Origin: Polytrichum commune
Taxonomy: Eukaryota; Streptophyta; Polytrichopsida; Polytrichales; Polytrichaceae
DNA: 64,000 bases
NCBI GenBank assembly: GCA_950295325.1
Contig: OX485805.1
Location: 3,720,501-3,784,500, forward strand
Direction: 5' to 3'
Shown: positions 26,541 through 40,300 of the stretch, piece by piece
Position numbering within the stretch: the first letter of the stretch is position 1
Layout: each line of letters opens with the position of its first letter
Made by a program: the position numbers and the translations under genes
The notes under the pieces: generated by a model
Database searches by the model: none
Told to the model about the DNA's origin: nothing
Seen by the model: only the letters and a program-made list of their open reading frames with translations

Positions 26541-28265
26541 GGGTAGAGCTTTTAAAACTTCATGTTGGATGAAATCTCCACCTCCATCCACTCACGAATA
26601 CCGGACGAAAAATTTCAAACTAAGTCCTTCATTAAAAATGAAACTCCATCGGGAACTTAGAGAACCCTTTAGGAACCTTTAAAATCCCACACAAATGTTC
26701 TCATACGATGGGATGAACAATCAACCCCTTCATCTTGCAAACATTGCTTTTCCATCCGCTAAAAATTCATCTGTCGGAAGAAAAAAAATTCCGGATTGCC
26801 CGAACAGTTTCGTAGACTGTAAGATGAAGCACTGTGATTGGATGACTTAGATGTGGTTTGCCCACAACCACACTCCCTCCATTCATAGCGCCTCAGTGGC
26901 ATGGCCTACAATGCCACGTGCGAAGTAAAAGTATATGTATTTGGGGGCATTCCATATCTTGTATAAGTGCACTTTTGCAAACAATCGTCATTGGAATCAT
27001 GTCATTACAATATGTGTCTTTCCAAATACATAACACACGAGTCTGGATGTACTCTAAATCTTCTATAAGTGCATTTTGAACTCCATGGCATTTAATATCA
27101 AATTTCTAGTATTATGTGACCAATATTATACTTAAAGATCATTGTTTAACACTACACTAATTCAGTATAGCTTTTTTCAAAATAATTTTATCACTCTATC
27201 AATGATATAATTAAGTTTGATTTTTTAAATAATATTATCAATTTTATACATGTACTCAAACATATTCTAAATACATCAAATGTACACTACTAAATATACA
27301 CTTGTCCGAGTGGTTCCATCCAAGCCTCCACGTGTCAAGGATTCCAAGTGTGCTAAGATATTTTTTGCTCTTCAATTCTGAAGAGAAAAGATGAAGTTTC
27401 TCTGCCTTTTGGATATCATTGGTTGCGGAATTGAATGTCACAAACACGAGTCTCGCCCCGGTGGAGATTCTTCAAGTGGAGCGGCGAAGAAATAATAATA
27501 TACTTGAAATCTCCTCAAAAGGTGTTGGTCCACAATTATGGCCCGGCTAGATACCCGCATCTTTGAGTTCATCCCCCACCAACATCACCAAGGTAAAGGG
27601 CGTCTAATACAACCCAACCCTCGTATACTCGTCATTTTTAAGAACAATCTTATTAAGTGGGTCTTGCCTGACTAACTAAGGGTTTCGTATGCTACATAAC
27701 GTTACTAAGCAACTAGATGACGGTCTCTTTCCACAGAAAACGGCTGTAACTTTTTAAAATGATGATTTGTAACTATTGGTCAAAAGTTCACATTGCATAA
27801 CCTAAGTGCTCCCTATAAATGGGGAATCCCATTATTGAAGGAGATTATTTCTCATCCGACACCTAGTCCCATGGATTCAGTGATCGGGGAGATTTTTTGG
27901 GCATAATTGGTTGAGATCCTAGTGTTCGCAAGTCCAACCGGTTACATGTTGACATCCTTCGGTTTTTCTATATTAATTTGAGGTATATTCCATGAATTTC
28001 TCTGAAGTGATTGGTAATTCTCCTGAAGTCTTGAACTTCAACTAGTTATTTCTCAAACTCAACCGGTTCATCTGCAACTAAATGCCGATTCTCCTGGATC
28101 ATAGCATGGAATGCAACCAAGGATTATTATAATGTTGTGTAACTTCAAGGTCAAGTATTTTTCTAACAAAGAAAAGAAATTACATATCATAATACAATTG
28201 ATTGCATTTTCACTTTGGGTAACATTGGTGGGAGGGGGGGGGGGCATATAAAGAGATGGGTTGTT
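26541..28265. other. Intergenic, no gene recognised
   Basis: AT-rich sequence with short frames only. A poly-G run lies near 28234-28244. No repeat shared with the rest of the window was recognised in most of it. Confidence 0.4.
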
Positions 28266-28526
28266 TACACTGTTGTGTCTAATTAGTGTGGGCCACACTA
28301 ATTCCCAATAGCCCACACTATGTAATTAAATTAATTTGAAGTGGCCCAGTATACTTTCCAATATGAGAAACTAGTGTGGGCTTTTCCTTTGCATATTTGG
28401 ACGAAAATCCAAGGCAAAGCAAGGACTGTAAACATACCGATGCTAATCAAGGCAAATATTGTAAGACCACACTAAATTCCAACCCACATGAATGTCACAA
28501 CCACACTAATTAGACAAAACAATGTA
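28266..28526. mobile_element. MITE-like element with about 26-bp inverted ends, family M3
   Basis: The left end TACACTGTTGTGTCTAATTA and following bases match the reverse complement of the right end at about 23 of 26 positions. The body (261 bp) is non-coding and repeats the motif AGTGTGG and its complement several times, so it could fold strongly. Confidence 0.55.
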
Positions 28527-29148
28527 GTCATGGCCCAAAATTATACATCTACTCGATCTTTTATCATCCATGTGACGATCGGAGGAAAATATCTTCACAA
28601 TGGAATGTTATAGTGCGCAAGGAGGAGGTAAGCCTCAAGAAGTGTCCTATGTATTGAAACCTAATTTTTTAATACACTAGGTGAACAAGGGGCTAAGTTG
28701 GGAAGGGTCAACCGGTGGGGAATTTCCTTGTACTCCGGGCAAGTTGATGGAACTTATGGCTCCTCGGTTCGCTACTAAATTAAGTAAACACTAAGATATT
28801 CGCCCCCCGCGTCTTGCACGAGAGCCCCCAAAGCCGTGCCAAGACTTGATTCGTTGGCTTGTTGACTCCCAAACCGCCCTCGAAAGGGCCCATCCATTGG
28901 GCTCCAACGGAAGAGTGAGTCCCAAGGTGAGCGAAATCATGGCTTATCTTTTTGTTTGTCTTTGTGTTTGAGGGTTAGGGCTAGACATCCACCTCTTTGA
29001 GCTGGGCCCCTACCACTGTTACCAAGGTGAGGGGGTTTGTTAAGAACATGATCACCATGTGTTTGTGGTTTTATCGACTTCTATCATGTGGGTGGTCTTT
29101 GGGTTGAAGTCTCGCAAGCAACCGAAACCAGCCATTTATGGTGTTGGT

Positions 29149-29376
29149 AACAACACTATATGTGATACTGAGTGTTACTTACTATTTGGATTTACACAAT
29201 ATTTTATCTTTTTACCATAGATGTAATCTTTTTACCAAGTAAAGTTGTTGACCTTCTGTAGTGCTCAAACAACCAATTTAACATTTGTTGGTTAATATAT
29301 GAGATATACAATGAATAGATATATTATTGCGTAATTCCAAATAGTAAGTGACATTAAATATCATATTTAGTGTAGC
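29149..29376. mobile_element. MITE-like element related to family M2
   Basis: The ends are imperfect inverted repeats. Inside them, CTTACTATTTGGATTTACAC on the left faces its near reverse complement on the right (AATTCCAAATAGTAAGTGAC). The outer ends resemble the ACTACACTAAATA terminus of the element at 10533-10877. Related single arms occur near 7340 and 10890. Confidence 0.45.
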
Positions 29377-29595
29377 TCTTCAAGTGGAGTTGAATTGCAA
29401 GAGACTACCTATTGTAAAAATGATTTAGAATGAGTCAAAGTTTGGTCTTGGTTGGATAGCCAACCATAATTGGCCAAGTGTGCAAGATATTCTAGGGTAG
29501 AACACCCTTGTGACTAGCTGCTTGTTCATCTTAGTTGGGTCCCTCTAAACTATTTTGGGGTTTATGATGCTAATTATGGGGTAATGATATTTATG

Positions 29596-29624
29596 TAGAT
29601 AGATAGATAGATAGATAGATAGAT
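29596..29624. repeat. GATA microsatellite
   Basis: About seven uninterrupted tandem GATA units. Confidence 0.9.
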
Positions 29625-32600
29625 GTGCGTGCACTATAATCAAATTGACTACGTTTCCACCTTGGATAATAGTGGTAGGGGTCGAACTCAAAGAGGTAGG
29701 GTCTAGCTTTTGCCATGTTTGAACTAAATTATATTTTAGTTTCATAAAAAGGCACATCTATGACCACCTAAATCTATGACTAAGCAACTTTTGGGTTGAT
29801 TCCCGTTGTCTTTGAGCACTTTGGTAAGGTAGGCGTGCCCATTTTGGTTGCTTGTCTTTATCATACACCTATATTAGAGTGGTATATGATAAGCATTCTA
29901 GGCTCAATAGTCAACATGAATGGGGGAACCTATATGATCACTTAATGGGCACGAAAATTGTCATTTGTGATGATAAATTAGATAATCACATTAGTTCCAA
30001 AATTTATGATGAAAGTGGCCACAACCTCAATTTAGATTTGCTAATCATTTTTTTCTTCTTTTTTTTGGGAGATAGAAGGTCGACAGGCTAGCGCCAATGC
30101 ACAGGAGGCAGTTGACCACCTGACAAGTTTTCCTTCGGGTAAAGAGGAGATTTCAAAGCCGGGAATCGAACTGCCAACCTCTTCCTTGAGATTTGGGTAT
30201 CTCTCCACCATCATCCGGTAGTTTAGGGTCGTCTCGGACCTTTGCTAACCATCTTGTACTCGTCACTTCTTTCATATCCTAGCATAAGTGGGTTAGTTGG
30301 GAAAAGTAGCCATTGAAGACCATCTACCTTACCATATGAAAGAGAGAGAGAGATCATCAACCCATGATAATTAACATCAAATTGAGTATTGTGGGTCACG
30401 TTGTTCTTAGAGTAAGACCTTCTCTATGTGATATTCATTGGTGTGGGCCACATAATTACTATGAACAAATATTAATGTGGGTCAATATTTCATAACATGA
30501 AATTGACTTTATGCTATGACGATAAGTCTCAATAATACATCCAAAGACAATTCATCAATTTTGAAGAGTTTGAATCGTATCGAAAAAGGTCATCTATCTT
30601 GGTCAAGCATGCTATTTCGATGCTAGAAAGTTCTCGTGTCACACCACTCCATGCTTTATTCCTATTGACCTTTACATGGTTACTTTATTGACACCTCCAC
30701 AAACCATGTTATTGTCTTACATAGATTGGGATCATAAAACTCCGCATGGAGTAGCAATTGGTGTTACATTGGTGGCACCTTTGCGACCACACTTTAAAGG
30801 AATCCTCCACCTAATACGTCATAAGCTTCTCCATTGCCGCTTTAAAATAGGAATTGAAAAGAGATAATTATCCCTAACACTTTTTTTTCCTTTTTTTTCC
30901 TTTTTATATCAAATCAAACGTATAATGTTTGTTGCAAGCTCTAACAAATGTGAGTGTGGCACATAACGAGAAGCTTGTTGTTCCATCTAATATAACAATT
31001 TCAACGGATTCTCATTAACTTTGTGCCTATTCATTGTCAATGATATGGGTAAGTGCTTTGCGAGGGTAAAAATGATTTTGTTCCTTGGTCTTAACTTAAG
31101 GGCACATCACATAAGGCTTCTATAAGTTAAAAGCATTGACTATGATATATGAGTCCTTGGCCATTCTCGAAGGCCCCATACTTAGACTAGACACGTGTGA
31201 GAAGTATTGTTGTTCGAAAAAGACAACTTCAACAACAACCACGATTTTTGATGCAAGGAATAGAGCAAGTTATTGAAAAGAACTCCCGAGTCGCGAGTGA
31301 GTATGCTTAGTACGATAGGATCATCATCAATTTGATGTGTTGAATCCAATCAAAAGGCTAAATTGAGCCGATTCCATATCTTTGGGAGCAAAGAGGATCC
31401 GTAAGGGACACAATCAACCTTCTCATTAATTAACTTAATTCGAGTGGTGCATCCCCGTCCATAAGTCGTCACATCACCACATATCTTTCTTGACACGATC
31501 ATAGGGATGACTTGGGAGCTAGAAAAGAGATCTCCATTGCCAATGACAACAAGCGATCACTTCTCATCTCGTTCCATTTCGTATTGCCATCTTGGCATTC
31601 AATGTGGGCAAGTACCACTTAGTAGTACATGTTAGTATATCGATTCAAAAGGGTCGACAATAAGGTACATGGCACCCAAAGTTTGAGTGGTACATACCAA
31701 TGTGGGATTGGTATATAGGTGAATGCATGGGTAACAATAATAACACCAATAACGGTATCAAAGAACTTACCTTTGGATGTTGAAATCGTTCTAGTAGTCA
31801 AACATTGATACTTGGTAGGTATCCAAGATAAGAGTTCGATCTTCGTAAGCCTGAGTCATCATTTGGTTCAATGTCATTCTAAGTCATGTTGATACTAGGA
31901 TGACGTTACCCAGGTATGGAGGTTCTTGCATAGTATATAGATTCAAATGGTATAAAAAAAGTGTTTCATTGAGTATCCGTCCTTTGCTGATATAAACAAG
32001 AGTAAAATATTCATTAAATATACCTGAAGGTTACCAAACAAAATATGATACCAATCCAACACTTGTAGTTAAGAACAAACACCCATGAACACTTGCCATG
32101 ATAAGTTTGAATAATGTGTTCGAAATGTAGACATGATTCTAGGTTAAATAGTCACCACTTAAGTATAAACGGAATATTCACTTTGATTAGGCTCCTATAA
32201 CTTTTACATATTCTCTCCGTTTGTGAAATTTGAAATGCCAAAATTCATGATCCGCAATTGGTGATCCGATCCAACGGTTAACATTGTTAGAGGAGTCCGA
32301 AGTGCCCACCAAACATCTTGTTTCATATTGCCATCTATCACTCAATATGGCCAAAGTACCAAATTGTAAGTAGTATAGTACATAGTAGTATACCAATTCA
32401 AATGGGCCGACAATAGGTAAAACATAAGCGAGAGGCAATAGGGTTCAATCCTAACCTATTAAAAACACGCCGTGATGTGGAACTTTGATTTTCAAAATTT
32501 GTACATAGGTCAATGAGATCTGATGAGACATGATAAAAAAAAAAGTTGGAAATGAAGCCCTCTTTCATTGACACTTGTTGGGAATAGGTCGACACATGCA

Positions 32601-35600
32601 TTGAAGTCTTTGACTACTACAATAGAGGGACAATATAGGAAGTCATAGAATCCATTTCAAAAGCATCGTGTTGGTACTAGGTAGGTTTACCCTATTCCCG
32701 ATGTGGAGGTTTCTCCCCCTCCATAGAGAAAGTGCAAGACTTTATGGTGCGGAGATGAAGGCCCCAATGGTGTGGAAATGAGTGAGCCTACTTATAGATG
32801 TTTCCTTGTTTTATGTATTCACTTTCGAATTGGAGGACATGATTATGTGACATCACAACGTGGCTTGCAATTAGGGTAGATGGGTCCTAAATGGTTGTTT
32901 GTTTTCTCTATAGTGCCCACCCCGAGAGGGGTTAGTAGTCCTGCACCACTGGTATTATCCCCTGAGGGTTTAATGCCAAGGGTGGGTCGAACGGGCATTC
33001 CAATTACGCTGATCACATGGTCAGCGTTTCTTCTTCCTTTGTTTTCTCAATATCTCACTTCTCCTAGGATACAAAACACACGATTAAGGTAATATCGCCT
33101 TCATCTAACATTTTTTCTTTGGCTATACCTATTTTTTTTTTAATCTTTCAGTGAGTGCAACGGTGCTATAGAGTAAGTAATTGGTAAAAGCATTTAATCA
33201 TATGCGGCATTAAGTACAAAATAACATCATTGAGACCATTCATAGTAACGATGCAAGAATGTATTAAGAAGAACACCAATTTTGGCCGATCAAAATGGCT
33301 AATCGGGGATTTATCCACTCAAAGAGGCAATGTAAGGAGTGATTCACAAAAAGGGGACAACACCTTCATCTAATAGAAGACTCCCACTTGCAATAAGGTT
33401 GATTTCGTGGTGATTCTCACCTAGCAATCCAACATCAATGGGTCCCTCTAGTGGATGTAAAAGGCTCGTTTCTTAAACAACTTTGCAATTTTTTGTAGGT
33501 TGCATATGAGTTCCTGAAAACCATTATGTGGCTTTTTATAGTTTTTATTTTTTTATTTTGAATCAAGCTATTAACATGCTTGAAATAGAAAAATGTTAGA
33601 AAGTGTCACTTTTAGGCTCAACCACCTTAGTACTTATGAGATGGCTTCCGAATCCAAACAGAGGTTGTAGCTACTTTCCTCACAATTTTCATAGCTCAAA
33701 TGAATATTTTATTCATGATAAAAGTGAATATTCTTGTGCTCATTAAATATTATGGTCATATAGGTCCTCCCAATTATGTTGATTACTGGACCTAGAACAA
33801 TTATCGTAATTTAAGCAAGCAATCCAATCTCTTTTAAATTTGTGTATTATTCTTGGGGTATTTGTGTTTGGAGCCACATCTAACTACATACCACTCAAAT
33901 ATAGGTGTCCAATTAAGTGACCGAATTATGCATGTCTATCTAATGCAAGTTATGGACTTTGACAACTCTTGGGAATTGCATGGTTACCAATAGTGACCAC
34001 CTCCAATAGGAGACAATAACACATGTCCCATAACCATGTTTTATAAACTTATCTCATGTTTACATTTGAACTGAAAGTTATGATGAAAGTGAAGCACCCC
34101 TCATTCACACCTACCCTCGAGGTTGGTGTCATCACTCTCTCTTCAACTCTTGGGTGCCAAATGGGCCCACTACTACATTATGGCAACTCTTCAAAGGATT
34201 TTGCTTTAAAAGACTATAGATCTATCCAAAGCTTTCCTACTTGAGCAAAGTTTTTGAACCCCATCTTTTGGTCCAAGTCTATTTTGAGATTGTTACCCAA
34301 ATTTTGACTTCCAAAATGCTTGGTTTCGAGTACAATGCTCATAAACCATGTTTTTGTAACGAGTTCCTTTGAATAGTTGCCATAACGTAGTAGTAGGCCC
34401 GTTAGATACCCAAGAGTTTTCAAAGTTTATAAGTTATGGTTTCCAAACCGTGTTTCGATTGTCACGTAATTGTGTTTTCTAGTCCGAAAAGAAACAATAA
34501 CCCCTACATGTGGGTTCATCACAAGTGTATCACTTCCGAACCTTGGGAGGATTTCCAACAATCACCGTAAATTGACTATCTAAATATCGCCTTTCAAAGG
34601 CTTTGGACCAATGAAGTTGCATGCTCACATCATGCTCATCCCACCCTTAGAGTCCGTATACATTCATATGTCATTAATCTTCATTGTCCACTAATTGTTT
34701 AGAGAGAGAGAGAGAGATCTAAAATAGTCATACTTGTCTCTTAAGAGTGGGAGGGGAAACTATGAAGTTTAGCAATCCAACTTCTCTCTCAACGGTTCAC
34801 TCTTAAACAACAAGGTTTTGAAAACATATGGACTTTGTGGAGGCAGGATGAAGGATTTTGTTTCATAACACCTGCCAAGGGGGGTAGTAGTAAAACATGC
34901 CCCCTATAGGTTGGTTGTTAATTCATCCCAATTTAAGTTCATTGACCTTGATTTAGAGGTTGTTTTGGCTATATATAATAAATATTATTCAATGCAATAG
35001 TGATTGGAATTTTCACCCTCCCCTTCTCTTAGTTCATCCTGGCCCTTGGTAAGTGTTGTGAGCATTGACCCACAGGATGAGCCTGCGACTTTGCTACCAA
35101 TAAATAAAAGAAACCTAAGAAGCTGATGTTTTTGGAGGGATTGGATTTTCCAATATGCGAGTTTACGTAAACTCTTTGAGTTCGCTAGGTGTTTCTTCAA
35201 AGTGAGATGACTTAAGATGAACAAATTTCAATGCCCAAATGTTGTTCACACAATGAAAGGAAGTTGTTCCAAGGCACAAAAAGATTACATTTATACGGTT
35301 GAAGTCCATATTTAATATTGTGACATGGCATAAATCCATGTATAAGAATTAATATTACAATAATTCATAAGGGATTTCATATCAAGGGGGTACCAAGGTA
35401 GCATGTGATGAAATTATGTCCCAAGACTAAGTAACCTATGTACAACACACTTTGAGAATAAAAAATAAATGCATTCATGGTATAGATGGTTGTCAAAATC
35501 ACTACATAAGGATCATGCATTAGAAATGTACGTCGTATTCTTCACATATATTTTGTATTTTCACCATATGTTCATACTCATTTAATTAGTCAAAGAATAT

Positions 35601-36255
35601 CATTAGAAAGATAGAAGTGTTTCAAGAAGAGTTCATTTGCCAAAAGAAATGACTAGAAATGAAGAGAACAACAACAAAATTTAATTTTCTTATCTCAAAG
35701 GGCCCCATCGGGGTTTGGTGACCTTTTAAGGTTAACTCAAAAGATATTGCTAAGGTAGGAGCACCTTAAACCAAGACAACACCCAAAACCAACACCCTTA
35801 AAATCTTCCATGATAAGTACATGTTGATTTGAGAATGTCCACCATGCGAACATCAAGGCCCCCGAACAGTTTTGGGTGCCACCACAATTTTCACTCTAAA
35901 ATTTGTATCTATTATTTCAATATCGAGGGTAAACTAAAAATTGCAATACTTTTTTTTCCTTCTAATTTTAAAGTTTTAATGATCTACATGGAAATTTTTT
36001 CGTTTGGGTTCATACGGCTGTGATGTGTATACCTAATACTTTAACTTCTCGGTTTAAGGTGCTCCTACCCAGTGTTGACATTTGCACCCATCAAATACCC
36101 ATCGAATGCATGTCGCACCCGTCAAATGTGCATCATGTATACATTCGAGGTTGTAATTCGGACATTTGGGGTTTATGACGGGTGCAAACCTCAACCTTGC
36201 TCCTACCTTACATTAGAAAGATTCAAACATTGAAAACACTCAACTTGGTGTTAAA

Positions 36256-36900
36256 AAACCACTATATAGTATAGAAGAATACCATATAGCCAATGACGTC
36301 ACACCACGACAAATGCAAGAACAATTTCTTATGCAGCCTCGGCGAAACGTGGTCCGCGACACCCGGTCCGCGCAAGCACTCGGTCCTCGCCCCATCGTCG
36401 CAACAGTCGCTCACTCAGGCTAGTCGCAGCAGCTGCCTGGTAGCCATTTCTCCAAGTAGCCCGGGCCCCCCAGAACCATCCTGGCCGTCCACAACAAGAT
36501 CCAACGGTCCAGATTCTCCACTGGCTTCCTACGGGGCTGCCCTGCGCTGGGATCTCCTCCGACATTGGAGCTTTCGAGCTTCAAGCTCCTACCTCCGGCA
36601 CGGATCGATCGATCGATCGGTTGCTCACGCACTCCGTTCTTACTCCGATCACGCCCCGTTCGTCCAAATCCAACATCGGAGAGGTTTCTGCGACGAATTT
36701 TCACTCGAAACCGATCTTTCATCGAGACTGTGGCGTGCAAATTGCAAGGAGATCGAGTTATCGTCGAGCTTTCGTTGCAGGAAAAGCGGATTTGTTCGTG
36801 GAGGGTTAGGGGGAGCTGGATTTGAAGCTCGTCTCGAATCCCCGTCCTCCTCCTCGTCGCTTTTTTCCGGGTCGCCATAGATGCGAAATTCGCTTGGGAT
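36256..36900 (+). promoter_or_regulatory. Promoter and GC-rich 5' region of VSR-B
   Basis: A TATA-like CTATATAG (about 36262-36269) lies upstream of a CCAAT overlapping the perfect palindrome TGACGTCA (36294-36301), a classic bZIP (CRE/ACGT-core) site. A sharp GC-rich block follows (about 36330-36880), with a GATC run near 36604-36618. Frames of 150-195 codons are open on both strands here, which is what GC-rich leader DNA gives by chance. VSR-A has a similar GC-rich block upstream. Element identity is inferred from motif matches only. Confidence 0.4.
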
Positions 36901-36939
36901 TTGGATTGTGTCGGTAAAGGGTGGGTTAACTTAGGAGGA

Positions 36940-37345
36940 CGTTCCAGAGTATGGTGGAATTTTGTGGAATTTGAGGGCCTGCAATTGGTTTGAGGGTGAG
37001 GTGAATCATACGGAAGGTTAGGAGGTCGCAGAGTATTTAAGAGTTTTTTTTTGAGAGATCGGTGGACTTTTGAAGGATTTTGTGGAATTTGCGGTGAATT
37101 ATTTCCACGGAGGACCTGCTGCGATTGAGTTTAGGTGGTGGCGAGGTTAGAGGTCGGAGAGTTTCTTGAGGATTTGGTGGAAGTTTGTGGAATTTGCGGT
37201 GATTTCCACGGGAAGGAGGGTCTGCGAGTGGGTTAAGGGTGGGGGTGAATCATTGAAGGTTAGGAGGTCGCAGAGTTTTTCGAGACCTTGGTAGAATTTG
37301 CGGTGTTCTCCACTTTAGGGCCTGCGATTGGCTTGAGGTTGAGGT
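36940..37345 (+). repeat. Degenerate tandem repeat in the VSR-B leader, about four copies
   Basis: Four diverged units of about 100-120 bp, each with TTTGTGGAATTTGCGGTG or a variant (near 36962, 37079, 37188 and 37290), a CTGCGATTGG-type motif, GGTTGAGGTG-type text and GGTTAGGAGGTCGCAGAGT or a variant. It sits directly before the coding start at 37363, so it is probably transcribed as 5'UTR or 5'UTR intron. Confidence 0.65.
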
Positions 37346-37362
37346 GGGTTTGGTGAATTTTG

Positions 37363-40300
37363 ATGTTGTGGGGGATGATGAAGAGGGGAGGAGGAGCAGG
37401 AGGAGGAGGGAGGATGGGGTCGGGGTTGTTGTTGTTGATGTTCTTGTTTGTGCGGCCGGCATGGGGAGGGTTTGTGGTGGAGCAGAACGCGCTGACGGTG
37501 ACATCGCCAGAAAAGTTGAAAGGGACCTACGAGAGCGCCATAGGCAATTTCGGAGTGCCGCAATACGGAGGCACCTTGTCCGGCACACTCAAATACCCAC
37601 CCGTCAACACGAACGCGTGCGACAAGTTCAGCACGCCGACCTTCCATGCGGAACCGGGAGCGCGCCCTTTCTTCGCCCTCGTCGATCGTGGCAGTACGCG
37701 CCCCCCCCCGCCGCCCAAATTTTGCCTAATTTCAAATGATCTGTTCAAATTGTTGTTTGTGTGTTTCTTTTCGCCTTCAAAATTTATTTCTTGAACACCC
37801 TGTGAAAAGATCTCCTAACTCACCTACGACAGAATTTTGCAAAGGTGATGTTGTGGTGTTGGGTTATACTTACACCGCGGAACAATTTTAGCTGTCGGTA
37901 TGTATGTGAGGTAGACGTGCCTTAGATGGATACTTTCTCTCTGCACCCACTTCTCGAAGGATATGAAATACATCGCAATTATTGCGAGATGATGAGCATG
38001 TCCAAATCGCGTCCGTAGCCATTTGCCTCAGAATTTTCGGAGCTCATATGAATATCTTATTAACTATCAATATGAAGATGTTCGTGTTCATTAAGTGGTC
38101 TTATAGGTCCCCTTAATCATGCTGATTATTGAGCCTAGAATGGTTAGCAGATTTTTAGCACGTAGTCCAATTTCTTTTCAACACATGATGCCTTTTTAGT
38201 GTTGGTTCTTAGATCCGCGCCCAACCACGTACCACTCAAATATAGGTGTCCGGATTATTGTTGTGTTAGATTTAAGGCACGTTTACCTTATGCATATATG
38301 TGCCGGGATGAAGTATCTATCCACGATAACTCTTTAGTTCTATTTGAGTTATCCTCTAGGTCAACATGATATTTGGTTGGGAGTTGGTGTTTTTGGGTAT
38401 GTTTGGTAAGTTTCGATGGAGGTTTGAAAGTAGAACATTCTATATCAGTTGGAGGGTTAACTCATTTTGGCATGCCAAGAGGTGCTATGCTGAACTAATG
38501 CTATGCTGATATGATGCTGTACTGAGTTTGGCCCTCAATGAACTGAATTAGGTTGCCTTTTATTCAAATTCAAACACTAACTCCAAGCATGTATGCACCA
38601 GAAGTGGAAGAAATTAGTGATGTTGTATGCAAAACAACCAATGAAATAGAAAATCGTAGGGATCAAACTCTTGACAAAAGTTTCATTGAGTTAAAGGGTG
38701 ACTTTAGTAGGTACCTGGCGTAATTACTCATTCTTTGAGGAAAAGAAGCTCAAGTTGGTAGCTCTCAGCAGATGCAAGGAGGGATGGCGGTAAGGATAAG
38801 TGGTCCATGCTTCCACTTGAACACTCTCTTCTGTCTGAGGAGGTTGTTCTAAGTGGGGCAATTTTAGCTTCAGTTGATTTGTTATTTTCCAAATGACTGT
38901 CAACCAGGCTGAGAAATTCCTGAGATTCGAACTCTTCATTAAAGTCGATGTGTATTAAATTAAGCTCCAATAGATTCTGCAGTCCGGTCACAGGAAATTC
39001 AAATGACCTCAGAAGTGAGGTCTGTGGCTTATGAAGAGGCTAGTACAAGAGAAACAGGAAATCCTATCTTAGTTAGATATTTGGTAGGTTTGAGAAATAA
39101 CTTAATCACCCCAAGTCCAGAGCTCCAATGTTCTGTCAGTTTTGACATGACAATTCCTTGATACTCAATGTCCAGAGTCGTGTGCAATTCCGCATTAGAT
39201 TCTTCATACATCACCGACTTGGATTGCTTTTATGTGGGTGAACTTTCTGGAAGTTGTATTGCTGGGATTGCGTAAATTTTCTCTGTGGGGGCAATTAGGT
39301 CACCTTTTTTGACTGCACGATGCATTATACTTAATTTTGAACCGTTCAAACATCTGCTAACAGTGAGGACTAATTCTGGTAATGAGGAGGCACAACTTAG
39401 TGGATATGCATGAATAATACCTATGTGGTTGCACAACATGGTGTAATACTTAATGAGTGAGTAAGGTATGCAGGCTTTAATCAAATATTAGTCTTATGCA
39501 GACGCCTATATTTGAGTGGTATATGGCATGTAGTTCTTAATTGTAGTTAAGAATGGGCACCAAAAAGACCTGTGTTTTTGATGAAAGATTGGACTATGTG
39601 CTCAAAATAAAGACACCATTCTAGGTTCAGTAATTAACATGATTGGGAAAGCCTATGTGATTTCTTGAAGAGAAAGAAGAGTCTTATCTATGACCTCCTA
39701 TAAATTTTGCATCTCGACCCCGATTTGACACTTGAAATGGCAATCTCTATGATTCACAATTTCTAACTGGATGAGACAAGCCGCAATCCCATCCAACAGC
39801 CAAAAGTGTTTGTAGAGTTGGAGTGTCAGTAATTGGCCTGCATAACTTATGTGTGTATGTGGGGTTTTGCAGGCTGCTACTTTGCAAAGAAGGTGTATAA
39901 TGCACAACTGGCTGGTGCCGCAGCAGTGCTTGTGGCAGACAACAAGCAGGAGAATCTCATCACCATGGACTCGCCGGAGGAGGATCCTGCAACAGCAGAC
40001 TTTCTCCAAAGCATCACGATTCCATCAGCTCTTATTAAAAAGGACCTGGCCGACCAATTGAAGACGGCTTTGGCTGCTGATGAGATGGTGAATATCAACC
40101 TGGACTGGCGAGAGTCGCTTCCCCACCCAGATGAGCGTGTGGAGTACGAGTTTTGGACCAACAGCAATGACGAGTGTGGCCCAAAATGCACAGCTCAAGT
40201 GAACTTTGTCCGTGACTTCAAGGGCGTGGCTCAGTTGTTGGAGAAAGGCGGATACACCCAATTCACTCCCCATTACATCACATGGTATTGTCCAAAGGTA

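Larger units (their letters stand above)
28527..36255. other. Intergenic, dispersed repeats, no gene recognised
   Basis: Apart from the element at 29149-29376, this 7.7-kb stretch holds a GATA microsatellite (29596-29624), D1 copies at about 29865-30000 (+) and 33700-33920 (-), and a second dispersed repeat at about 31650-32000 sharing blocks with 59220-59480 (GGTATCAAAGAAC, GTCATTATTTGGT-type text). A segment at 34850-34960 resembles part of the M1 elements. No coding region can be supported. Confidence 0.5.

Noticed and set aside
28800-29040. LTR or gene fragment in a GC-richer patch
   Set aside because: No matching second LTR, primer-binding site or coding frame could be found.
36293-36880. 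195-codon + frame and 152-codon - frame upstream of VSR-B
   Set aside because: Both strands are open over the same GC-rich block, composition is Ser/Arg/Pro-rich on each, and no domain is seen. It is better explained as promoter/5'UTR.
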